Assembly (NCBI GenBank): GCA_003484785.1
Contig: DNAD01000107.1
Location: 1-7,787, forward strand
Direction: 5' to 3'
Length of the DNA: 7,787 nt
Origin: Lachnospiraceae bacterium
GTDB lineage: Bacteria > Bacillota > Clostridia > Lachnospirales > Lachnospiraceae
How positions within the stretch are numbered: the first letter of the stretch is position 1; each line of letters starts with the position of its first letter. Under the pieces are notes generated by a model. That model was not told the DNA's origin and made no database searches. It saw nothing but the letters and a program-made list of their open reading frames with translations. This document shows, in pieces, positions 1-6,418 of this stretch. Both the position numbers and the translations under genes were made by a program.

Positions 1-4
1 ATTT

Positions 5-11
5 CTCCTCT
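5..11 (-). promoter_or_regulatory. Shine-Dalgarno-like motif for a gene beyond the left edge
   Basis: Read on the minus strand, the last bases after the stop codon of the GNAT-like gene contain AGAGGAG, followed by AAAT at the window edge. This matches the strong purine-rich ribosome binding sites ahead of the other genes in this operon. The spacing would put a start codon just outside the window. No hairpin with a T-tract fits into the 18 bases after the stop, so the transcript probably runs on. The motif is visible; the downstream gene is inferred. Confidence 0.4.
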
Positions 12-18
12 CTAATCC

Positions 19-879
19 CTAATATTCATTCTGCTTTTCTCCCCTGAAGACCATATTACCCTTTTTATCGGGAAACAGCTTATGGACAAGGGCCTTTGAA
101 GCTTCATTATGCCTTCTTAAGATCACTATGTCCTCCGGGTCACACAGAGCCTTGGCCATGCCTGCCGAAAAGCGCATCATCTTAAGCAGATTTATGTTTG
201 CGTCAGGCTCCATGGCAAAAAGCAGTTCCACTATAAATATCCCCGTTACGGTCTTGTGTACCAGAAGGAGGCCGTTTATCTTATCATCGGTGATCGTGCA
301 GCTGGATATGTCCGGGTCATAACGGGTCATGGGCAGAAAGGGAAGATCATCCAGTAAGCCATACCTTCCATGGTAGGCGCTGTCCATTATGCCGGCCTTA
401 AACTGGCTGGTAGTGATATCCGCCAGGCTTTTGATATAATCCACCGGTCTGACCTCCCTGTGGAAGGGAGAGAGCGAAACCATTTCCTCTACCGTGACGC
501 AGATATCCCTGCTTTCCGCTTCACTGATCTCAAACCCGGAGCTTATCAGCACTCTTCTTTCAGCAGGTTCAAGGCTTTCCAGTTCAAATCTGGTCGCGTC
601 AACGTTAAAGTTTTGAACACTCAGTTCAAACTCGCTGAGAAGCGCCTCGCCTCCCGCTTCATCATCTACCCAAAACCAGAGGATCTCCGCCTCGGCAGGG
701 GCGTCCAGATCCTCAAGCTTCTTCATTTCCCAGATCATGGCTGCCTGCAGCTGACCGTCAATGTCATTTTCGACGGCCAGCCCTCTGAAATATTCGCGAT
801 CAAGATCATTTAACAGCTCCGGCGGGATCCTGTCAGCATATTTAAAAGCGATATCCTGTGTTATCTGTATGACCGGCAT
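19..879 (-). CDS. GNAT-like (degenerate, possibly tandem-domain) acetyltransferase-fold protein
   Basis: This 286-residue soluble protein has no signal peptide or membrane segment. Its layout resembles two GNAT folds in tandem. Residues about 30-130 have a GNAT-like pattern of an AEILWFWV strand, an acidic helix, and a closing RRVLISSGFEISEAE segment (109-122) like the usual 'LEKLGF' C-terminal element. Residues about 190-285 contain the strands SCTITDDKINGLLLVH and GIFIVELLFA, a helix (231-246), and IVILRRHNEASKALVHKLFP, like the end of a second GNAT domain. I see no clear acetyl-CoA pyrophosphate loop (Q/RxxGxG/A), so catalytic activity is doubtful and the substrate is unknown. The ATG is chosen because GGAG lies at 887-890, seven bases upstream. 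It follows the TRAP permease by 27 bp and is probably the last gene of the operon in this window. The gene is certain; the family call is moderate. Confidence 0.6.
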   Translation of the reverse strand: MPVIQITQDIAFKYADRIPPELLNDLDREYFRGLAVENDIDGQLQAAMIWEMKKLEDLDAPAEAEILWFWVDDEAGGEALLSEFELSVQNFNVDATRFELESLEPAERRVLISSGFEISEAESRDICVTVEEMVSLSPFHREVRPVDYIKSLADITTSQFKAGIMDSAYHGRYGLLDDLPFLPMTRYDPDISSCTITDDKINGLLLVHKTVTGIFIVELLFAMEPDANINLLKMMRFSAGMAKALCDPEDIVILRRHNEASKALVHKLFPDKKGNMVFRGEKQNEY

Positions 880-906
880 GTCATCACTCCAATAATCTTT
901 TTCCCG

Positions 907-2949
907 TTACCTTGCCGGAACGGACTTCTTTGCAAACTGAAGGGCAACTCCGGCAGCGATCAGTAATAATCCCGTAACGTCTGTTACTGTCCCCGGAAAG
1001 ATCATCAAAAGCCCTCCGCATAAAAACAGAAGGCGGTCGACCATCCCCATGCCGGACCTGAAATATCCCTCAAGCGCGGCCGCCACGCCTACAATTCCCA
1101 CAAGGGAGGTGACGTAGAGGATGATAACGTTGAAGACACTTGCGTCTATCAGAAGCATCTGTGGGTTGAAGCAGAACGCATAGGGGATCAGAAAGGCCGC
1201 GATGGCCATTTTGGTAGCGTTAAGCGCTGTCTTCATTGGATTGGATTTGGCGATGGCGCTTCCTGCATAGGCCGCCAGCGCCACAGGGGGCGTGATGTCT
1301 GCGACTATGCCGAAATAGAATACAAAGAAATGAGCCGCCAGTATCGGAACCCCCATACGGGTCAGTATAGGCGCGCAGGTGGCCGCCATGATACAATAGG
1401 TAGCCGTAGTAGGAACGCCCATTCCAAGTATTATACAGCAAAGCATGGTAAGCACCAGCGCGACAATGAGCCTGTCCCCCGCAACCGCTACGATGGCGTT
1501 TATCATCTCGTTTGCCAGACCGGTCATGGTGATGGTTCCGGAAATTATGCCTGCAACCCCGCAGGCCGCGCCAACCGTAATGGTCCCCTTTCCTCCTGCT
1601 TCAAGAGAGTCCAGAAGCTTTTTTAAGGTAAAGCAGTTTCCGCACTCCTCTTTGGTTCCGATAAGGACGGAAAGGGAAGGATTGGCATCGCCGTTCTTTT
1701 TCAGTGCGCCGTAAGCTTCACGATAGCCTCCGTAAAAAATCCCGTCAAGGATACTCACCACTACCGCCACGATGATGGCATAGGCAGCCGCCCTCTGCAT
1801 GGTCATCATATTGTTGGAAACCCAGATCACCAGCATTACCAGGGGCGCCAGGAGATAGATCTTCTTAAGAAGCTTTCCGATCTTGGGAAGCTTTTCCGAA
1901 GGAATGCCCGTAAGCCCGTATTTTTTAGCCTCAAGATGCACAGCTATGAAAATGCCGGTAAAATAAAGGACAGCCGGGAAAATGGCCCTTACAAGAATGT
2001 CAGAGTAGCGTACCCCGATAATATCCGCCATAAGGAAGGCTGCCGCTCCCATGATGGGCGGCATGATCTGGCCGCCGGTAGATGCCGCGGCCTCCACCGC
2101 TCCCGCAAAATCAGGTTTGTAGCCGGTCTCCTTCATCATGGGGATCGTCACGGAACCGGTAGTAACCGTATTCCCCACCGAAGAACCGCTGACCATGCCG
2201 CAGAGCGCCGAGGAGATAACGGCCACCTTGGCAGGGCCTCCGGCAAAACGTCCCGCGACGCAGTTGGCAATGTTGATAAACAGCTCCGAAATACCGGTCC
2301 GCTCAAGAAACGCGCCGAATATGATAAAGACGACGATAAATTTGGAGCAGACGTTGATGGGCGTCGACAATATCCCTGTCTTTGCGTAAAAGAGATTGCG
2401 CACCAGATATTTAAGCCTTCCTGCAAGAGAAGGGTTTGTCAGCCCGTAGACGATGGCATATACAATAAAAAATACGGCAACGATAAGTATGGGCCAGCCC
2501 ACGCTGCGTCTCGTAACCTCTAAAAGGGCAACTATGCCGATCAGGGCGATAAAGATCTGTCCCGCGGAAAATCTGGTGCCCTGCTGGATTATCTGCTCGG
2601 CGTTGAAGGTGTAATAGAAAAACGCCCCCGAGCCCAGTACCATTCCAAGTATATCGTACCAGGGGATATGGTTGACTCTGTTCTGGTTCTTTTTGGCGGG
2701 ATAGTAAAGAAACCCTAACAGCACGATCAGTCCCATAAAGGACGTCAGTCTTATCTCCTCAAGGAACGTGGCAAACAGGGTAACTCCGATACAGAACAGG
2801 GAAAACGCGATCATAAGCGTCTTCACCGCCAGAGCGGCTTTCCCCGAAAAGGCACGGACGTTGGATTCCCTGTCATATTTTTTCATGACCTCCTCGAGGC
2901 CTTCCTGATCCAGTTCGTATTCGCGTCTGTCTTCATTCTGAATACTCAT
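907..2949 (-). CDS. TRAP transporter permease, fused DctQ-DctM (TAXI type)
   Basis: This 680-residue polytopic inner-membrane protein has small (DctQ-like) and large (DctM-like) TRAP subunits fused in one chain, as is usual for TAXI-type systems. It uses an ion gradient to import the solute delivered by the binding protein. After a charged cytoplasmic N-terminus (1-35) come hydrophobic segments from about 40 onwards. DctM-type signatures are SGSSVGNTVTTGSVTIP (254-270), GGQIMPPIMGAAAF (292-305), GMGVPTTATY (509-518) and DITPPVALAAYAGSAIA (551-567); the two halves repeat this pattern. A hydrophilic loop at about 405-450 separates the halves and contains CGNC (436-439). The start ATG overlaps the TGA of the receptor gene (ATGA, 2946-2949), and AGGAGGAGG lies four bases or more upstream, so translation is probably coupled. 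The length is normal for the fused family. The substrate cannot be read from the sequence. Confidence 0.93.
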   Translation of the reverse strand: MSIQNEDRREYELDQEGLEEVMKKYDRESNVRAFSGKAALAVKTLMIAFSLFCIGVTLFATFLEEIRLTSFMGLIVLLGFLYYPAKKNQNRVNHIPWYDILGMVLGSGAFFYYTFNAEQIIQQGTRFSAGQIFIALIGIVALLEVTRRSVGWPILIVAVFFIVYAIVYGLTNPSLAGRLKYLVRNLFYAKTGILSTPINVCSKFIVVFIIFGAFLERTGISELFINIANCVAGRFAGGPAKVAVISSALCGMVSGSSVGNTVTTGSVTIPMMKETGYKPDFAGAVEAAASTGGQIMPPIMGAAAFLMADIIGVRYSDILVRAIFPAVLYFTGIFIAVHLEAKKYGLTGIPSEKLPKIGKLLKKIYLLAPLVMLVIWVSNNMMTMQRAAAYAIIVAVVVSILDGIFYGGYREAYGALKKNGDANPSLSVLIGTKEECGNCFTLKKLLDSLEAGGKGTITVGAACGVAGIISGTITMTGLANEMINAIVAVAGDRLIVALVLTMLCCIILGMGVPTTATYCIMAATCAPILTRMGVPILAAHFFVFYFGIVADITPPVALAAYAGSAIAKSNPMKTALNATKMAIAAFLIPYAFCFNPQMLLIDASVFNVIILYVTSLVGIVGVAAALEGYFRSGMGMVDRLLFLCGGLLMIFPGTVTDVTGLLLIAAGVALQFAKKSVPAR

Positions 2950-3920
2950 ATATCCTCCTCCTGTATCTCTACCGAAACGCCATGTTCCTTATAATAACGG
3001 GCAGCTCCGGCATGAAAGGGTATAGTTATCCCCGATGTGGCATTTTCTATGGACAGCTCCTCTCCCTTGGCGTTCTCCTTACTGATATCCTCCGCGTGAT
3101 CGAAGATGGCGGCCGTAAGCTCGTAAACCGTATCCTCATCCATATCCGCGTCAACTATAAGCGTAGCCTTAATTGTTATGGTATCCACCGCCTTACTCTG
3201 TCCGGGATAGGTATCCGCGGGGATCTGCATGGGCGCGTAATAGGGACACAGCTCCATGATCTTTTTCTGAAGCTCCCCTTCTATGGGGATCAGAAATACC
3301 CCGTTTGTTGTTGCCAGCTCGGTGATGGCGGAGGTCGGAGCTCCCGCCACGATAAAGGCCGCATCGATCTGTCCGTCCTTCAGCGCTTCCTTACTGTCAT
3401 CAAAGCTCTGATACTGAGGCTTGATATCATCCACCGTAAGCCCCGCTCCTTCCAGCACGTCCATGGCATTGAAGAAAACCCCGGATCCGGGAGCTCCGAT
3501 GGAAACGCTTCTTCCCTTTAAGTCGCTTACGCTCTGGATATCCTGCTTCATGGTGATCAGCTGCACCGTTTCGGCATACAGCGCCCCCATCACGCGGAAG
3601 TCCCTGCAGGGGCCGTCGGTTTCAAAGGATCTGCTTCCGTCCCAGGCATAGTTCATAACGTCGGACTGGGTAAAGCCGATCTGGTAGTCACCGTCTCCGA
3701 TGCTCTGTATATTAGCCTTGGAAGCCGCTGTGGAGACCGCGGTCACATTGTAATCGGTATAGTTCTTCATATACTGGGACAGAACACCGCCGAAAGCATA
3801 ATAGGTTCCCGATGTTCCTCCCGTTCCCATCATAAGCCTGCGTCCCCCGCAGCCGGAAAGGACAAGCACTGACACGGTCAGTAATGCACATAAAACTGTG
3901 CGTTTTATCGATCTTTTCAT
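2946..3920 (-). CDS. TAXI-family TRAP transporter substrate-binding lipoprotein
   Basis: This 324-residue extracytoplasmic receptor captures a small solute, usually a dicarboxylate or amino acid in this family, and hands it to the fused permease encoded next. The N-terminus MKRSIKRT, a hydrophobic stretch and the lipobox VLSGC (Cys24) indicate a lipid-anchored exported protein. The mature part begins with the TAXI signature MGTGGTSGTYYAFGGVLSQY. It continues with SKANIQSIGDGDYQIGFTQSD and GAPGSGVFFNAMDVLEGAG, both typical of periplasmic-binding type II folds, and ends with the family's conserved IPFHAGAARYYKEHGV. An open frame extends upstream to 3989 but overlaps the kinase gene. The ATG at 3920 is preferred because it gives a clean lipoprotein signal and has GGGAGGAG at 3924-3931. 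The gene sits 29 bp after the kinase-like gene and overlaps the permease by 4 bp. The ligand is unknown. Confidence 0.93.
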   Translation of the reverse strand: MKRSIKRTVLCALLTVSVLVLSGCGGRRLMMGTGGTSGTYYAFGGVLSQYMKNYTDYNVTAVSTAASKANIQSIGDGDYQIGFTQSDVMNYAWDGSRSFETDGPCRDFRVMGALYAETVQLITMKQDIQSVSDLKGRSVSIGAPGSGVFFNAMDVLEGAGLTVDDIKPQYQSFDDSKEALKDGQIDAAFIVAGAPTSAITELATTNGVFLIPIEGELQKKIMELCPYYAPMQIPADTYPGQSKAVDTITIKATLIVDADMDEDTVYELTAAIFDHAEDISKENAKGEELSIENATSGITIPFHAGAARYYKEHGVSVEIQEEDI

Positions 3921-3923
3921 ATT

Positions 3924-3931
3924 CTCCTCCC
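3924..3931 (-). promoter_or_regulatory. Ribosome binding site fixing the start of the TAXI receptor
   Basis: On the minus strand GGGAGGAG lies a few bases before the ATG at 3918-3920, with the GGAGG core five bases upstream. It selects this start over an upstream in-frame codon at 3989, which would bury the lipoprotein signal behind 23 mostly charged residues and overlap the kinase gene. Confidence 0.8.
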
Positions 3932-3949
3932 TTCTGTCGTTAAGGTTCG

Positions 3950-4552
3950 TCATTCTTTTTCGAGCATGGCCATAACGAAATCCGCGCAAAGAGGAACGCT
4001 GACCTTTTCGACATCAAAGCAGAATGTATAATTTGAGGCATCCGTGATATCACAGCCGGTATATTGCTTATAATATACCCTGCGCTGGCTGTCACGTTCC
4101 TCAACAAATTTCTCCAGCTTTTCCTCACCGTTCTCCTTAAGCTCCTCCGCCCTTTTGAGCCTGAAGGCAAGAGGAGCATGCAGATAGATGGTTACAGCAT
4201 CGATCCCCGCCTCATCAAGTATGCGGTCCGCACAGCGTCCCACCATAATGCACGGTTTTTCGGCAAGCTTTAAAACCACCTTTTTCTCGGCCTGAAAGAT
4301 CGCGTCATAAGAGCTGCTGTAGGATACGGTGCTGTTTAAGAAATTGTTTATCACTCTGGAGGATTTGCTCATCTCCTCTCCCTCCTTAAGGACCTCATCC
4401 TCGCCGTAACCGCTCTCCTTCGCTGTTTTTTCCACAAACTCCCTGTCATAATACGGTATTCCCAGTCTCTCTGACAAAATAGCCGCCAGGCTCCTGCCCC
4501 CTGCTCCGTATTCCCTGTTGATCACTATAACAGGGATCTTTTTTTTACCCAT
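3950..4552 (-). CDS. Cytidylate-kinase-like family P-loop protein
   Basis: This 200-residue cytoplasmic protein resembles the cytidylate kinase-like (Cytidylate_kin2) family, a group of P-loop nucleotide/nucleoside-kinase-fold proteins common in Clostridia whose in vivo substrate is mostly unproven. Residues 7-23 hold the opening strand and a P-loop variant, INREYGAGGRSLA (compare GSGGRxIA in Cmk). PYYDREFVEKTAKESGY (33-49) is the expected second element. PCIMVGRCADRIL (100-112) is the conserved 'VGRCAD' strand-helix, and DAVTIYLHAPLAFRLKR (118-134) is followed by a lid-like RDSQRRVYYKQYTG (153-166). ATG at 4552 is chosen over an upstream in-frame start at 4702: AGGAGG lies at 4558-4563, and the longer form would contain the predicted promoter and an unrelated N-terminus. 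It leads the operon, 29 bp before the TAXI receptor. It is unlikely to be the housekeeping cmk, which is longer and more canonical in its P-loop. Confidence 0.88.
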   Translation of the reverse strand: MGKKKIPVIVINREYGAGGRSLAAILSERLGIPYYDREFVEKTAKESGYGEDEVLKEGEEMSKSSRVINNFLNSTVSYSSSYDAIFQAEKKVVLKLAEKPCIMVGRCADRILDEAGIDAVTIYLHAPLAFRLKRAEELKENGEEKLEKFVEERDSQRRVYYKQYTGCDITDASNYTFCFDVEKVSVPLCADFVMAMLEKE

Positions 4553-4557
4553 CTTCT

Positions 4558-4563
4558 CCTCCT
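4558..4563 (-). promoter_or_regulatory. Ribosome binding site fixing the start of the kinase-like gene
   Basis: A perfect AGGAGG on the minus strand ends five bases before the ATG at 4550-4552. It supports the 200-residue form that begins MGKKKIPVIVINREYG over the longer open frame starting at 4702. Confidence 0.82.
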
Positions 4564-4618
4564 TTCTTTCTCTGCCGGATAAACCTTTCCCCCCGTAGAT
4601 AACCGATATATTTATTCT

Positions 4619-4647
4619 ACTATAAAATTCACAACATAAAAAGACAA
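4619..4647 (-). promoter_or_regulatory. Predicted sigma-70-type promoter of the kinase/TRAP/GNAT operon
   Basis: On the minus strand a -35 box TTGTCT (4642-4647) is separated by exactly 17 bp from a -10 box TATAGT (4619-4624) in an AT-rich stretch. Transcription would start near 4612, leaving a leader of about 60 nt before the ATG at 4552. Nearby alternatives such as TTGTGA with a later AT-rich box fit less well. It is predicted from sequence only. Confidence 0.55.
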
Positions 4648-4709
4648 AATTGGCGTTACTGTTCACAGCCTTTCGGGCCGTGACGGCAACGGGTTCTGCC
4701 ATATAAATC

Positions 4710-4738
4710 TTGTTATATCCCCTCTTTTCTGTTAAAAT
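4710..4738 (+). promoter_or_regulatory. Predicted promoter of the diguanylate cyclase gene
   Basis: A -35 box TTGTTA (4710-4715) and a -10 box TAAAAT (4733-4738) are separated by 17 bp. A TG at 4730-4731 makes an extended -10 element (TGTTAAAAT). Transcription would begin near 4745, about 53 nt before the ATG at 4798. AGGAGA at 4785-4790 is the ribosome binding site, seven bases from the start. The promoter lies back to back with that of the TRAP operon, about 63 bp apart. Confidence 0.65.
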
Positions 4739-4797
4739 CTTTGTAATAACCCGATAACGGCGCTGCGGATCTAAGACTCAAACCAGGAGACAGTATA

Positions 4798-6255
4798 ATG
4801 AAGAAAGAACGTTTTCTTTCCCTAAGGGTAAAATTAACGATCGGTGTAGTCGTCATTTGCTTTGTCATAGGCCTTATCTCGATCCTTTCCGTTCAAAGGA
4901 TCGCAACGGATGTCATCGACAAGGAATACAGGGACAGAGCCGAGCAGATCGCAGAGGCCGTAGTCACTGCCATTGATCCCGAAGAGGCTTACGAGATCAC
5001 CGATCTGGTCATGACTGCATACCGCAGCATCGATAAGGTTATCCCCAGCACGGAATGGGGTACTGATGAGTGGAATGCCTATATGTCAAATTATGAAGGG
5101 ATCGAGGAGCTGCCGCTGTTTCAAAAGCTCAGGGATGACCTTCGCGTCTATCAGGATATCTTCAATGTTGATTGTATTTATTTTATAAATTATCAGACCG
5201 ATGTCAAACACGCGATCTACATCCTTGATGCCGCTTACGAGGATGCCTGTCCTCCGGGCGTCGTTGACTCCTTCGAGGACGGTGTCTGGCCCGAAAGGGA
5301 GGATGCGCCCGTTCCCGCTACCATTACCAACGAGGAGGTGTACGGCTGGCTCGTTACCGCAGCCTACCCCGTCATGCTCAACGGCAAAGCCTTCGCTCAC
5401 CTTTGTGTGGATATCTCCATGAACGACATCAGGGCGAAGGAGCAGAGCTATGTTATTACGACATCCCTTTTGATCCTTGCTCTGACGCTCATCATGCTCA
5501 TTATCTCACTGTGGTATGTGGGAAAGAACGTTATCCAGCCGGTCAGGATGCTTTCGGATACGGCCAGGAACTACTGCTCGGAAAACAACGATGTTGTTCA
5601 TCATGCCTTTGAGGAGCTGCAGATAAGCATACATGACGAGATCTCCCAGCTGCTTAGCTCAATGAAGCAGATGGAGGCGGACATGAACTCTAACATCAAT
5701 ACCCTGATCGATACAAAGATCGCTCTGCGTGAAACAGAAGAAAAGGCCAGCACCCTGCAGGCGCTGGCAGTCAAGGATTCCCTTACCGGAATACGTAATA
5801 AGACCGCCTATGATTACGAGGTGGAAAAGCTTGAGGCGGACCTGGCAGACGGCTTTAACGAGTTCGGCCTTGCCATGGTGGATCTTAACTTTTTAAAGAA
5901 GACCAACGATACCTACGGCCACGAAAAGGGCAATATTTCCATCAGAAGGCTCTGTATGCTGGTCTGTGAGATATTCGAGCACTCGCCGGTTTTCCGCATC
6001 GGCGGAGACGAGTTTATCATAGTGCTTAAGAATCGCGATTACCGCGGGGTTGACGATCTGATCAAGGCCTTCAACAGCCGTCTTAAACAGTATCAGGACG
6101 ATGAAACTCTAAAGCCCTGGGAGCAAATATCCGCCGCCATAGGCTACGCCAAATTTGATAAAAAGACCGATAAGACCGTGGAGGATGTTTTCAAAAGAGC
6201 GGATAAGGCCATGTATGAACGGAAAGTGGAAATGAAGGCAGTGCGTAAGGACTGA
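4798..6255 (+). CDS. Membrane-anchored sensor diguanylate cyclase (Cache-like, HAMP, GGDEF)
   Basis: This 485-residue protein is predicted to make c-di-GMP from two GTP in response to an extracellular cue. The first membrane helix is at about 11-32. An extracytoplasmic domain of about 185 residues (34-218) follows, ending in EVYGWLVTAAYPVMLNGKAFAH and LCVDISMNDI, which is typical of Cache/PAS-like sensors. The second helix is at about 219-241, then a HAMP-like segment beginning GKNVIQPVRMLSDTA (242-256), a coiled-coil-like linker (to about 320) and the GGDEF domain (about 321-480). The GGDEF domain shows DSLTGIRNK (327-335), the metal-binding Asp362, NDTYGHEKGN (370-379) and an intact GGDEF (402-406), so it is probably active. 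The RxxD inhibitory site expected at 393-396 reads FEHS, so I-site feedback is probably absent. There is no EAL domain. It is transcribed alone from its own promoter and ends at a strong terminator. Confidence 0.92.
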   Translation: MKKERFLSLRVKLTIGVVVICFVIGLISILSVQRIATDVIDKEYRDRAEQIAEAVVTAIDPEEAYEITDLVMTAYRSIDKVIPSTEWGTDEWNAYMSNYEGIEELPLFQKLRDDLRVYQDIFNVDCIYFINYQTDVKHAIYILDAAYEDACPPGVVDSFEDGVWPEREDAPVPATITNEEVYGWLVTAAYPVMLNGKAFAHLCVDISMNDIRAKEQSYVITTSLLILALTLIMLIISLWYVGKNVIQPVRMLSDTARNYCSENNDVVHHAFEELQISIHDEISQLLSSMKQMEADMNSNINTLIDTKIALRETEEKASTLQALAVKDSLTGIRNKTAYDYEVEKLEADLADGFNEFGLAMVDLNFLKKTNDTYGHEKGNISIRRLCMLVCEIFEHSPVFRIGGDEFIIVLKNRDYRGVDDLIKAFNSRLKQYQDDETLKPWEQISAAIGYAKFDKKTDKTVEDVFKRADKAMYERKVEMKAVRKD

Positions 6256-6266
6256 TACCGGTATCA
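6253..6266. repeat. Perfect 14-bp palindrome across the cyclase stop codon
   Basis: TGATACCGGTATCA reads the same on both strands, and its first three bases are the TGA stop of the diguanylate cyclase. It could be a dyad for a dimeric DNA-binding protein or simply chance. It has no loop, so it would not make a good RNA hairpin, and it is separate from the terminator stem that starts at 6273. Confidence 0.5.
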
Positions 6267-6272
6267 TACAAC

Positions 6273-6324
6273 GACCGCCGGGGCCGGGGCAAAATGCCCT
6301 GCCGTCCCCGGCGGTCAGTTTTTT
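6273..6324 (+). terminator. Intrinsic terminator of the diguanylate cyclase gene
   Basis: A perfect 11-bp GC-rich stem, GACCGCCGGGG (6273-6283) with CCCCGGCGGTC (6306-6316), encloses a 22-base loop that can itself form a small hairpin (GGGCA/TGCCC, 6287-6291 and 6295-6299). It is followed by AG and six T residues (6319-6324). It begins 17 bases after the stop codon at 6255. On the minus strand there is no T-tract after the stem, so it probably works in one direction only. Confidence 0.92.
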
Positions 6325-6363
6325 GATATATGCAGTTTCTGTCTCTACAAAGGACTAATTTAA

Positions 6364-6418
6364 GCTGTGCTGTGCTGTGCTGTGCTGTGCTGTGCTGTGC
6401 TGTGCTGTGCTGTGCTGT
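6364..6418. repeat. Pentanucleotide microsatellite (GCTGT) x 11
   Basis: Eleven exact tandem copies of GCTGT (ACAGC on the other strand) run for 55 bp without a single mismatch, bounded by AA on each side. Because the unit is five bases, copy-number change would shift any reading frame and alter spacing. In all three plus-strand frames it would encode a repeated Ala-Val-Leu-Cys-Cys block without stops, but no credible gene runs through it. Perfect repeats this long are prone to slipped-strand change during replication. It lies 40 bases past the T-tract of the cyclase terminator and 174 bases from the end of the response regulator gene. Confidence 0.97.

Noticed and set aside
1936..2523. Plus-strand open frame of 195 codons
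   Set aside because: It is entirely antisense to conserved DctM motifs of the TRAP permease. Its translation is rich in charged and Arg/His residues, typical of a shadow frame.
2982..3521. Plus-strand open frame of 179 codons
   Set aside because: It is antisense to the TAXI receptor, has no family resemblance, and no credible ribosome binding site was seen.
4553..4702. N-terminal extension of the kinase-like protein by 50 residues
   Set aside because: It would cover the predicted promoter and the AGGAGG site, and does not resemble the family. The ATG at 4552 gives the normal N-terminus.
4739..4797. Possible riboswitch in the leader of the diguanylate cyclase gene
   Set aside because: The predicted leader is only about 53 nt, with no extended pairing or known aptamer core visible, so it is too short for the c-di-GMP riboswitch classes.
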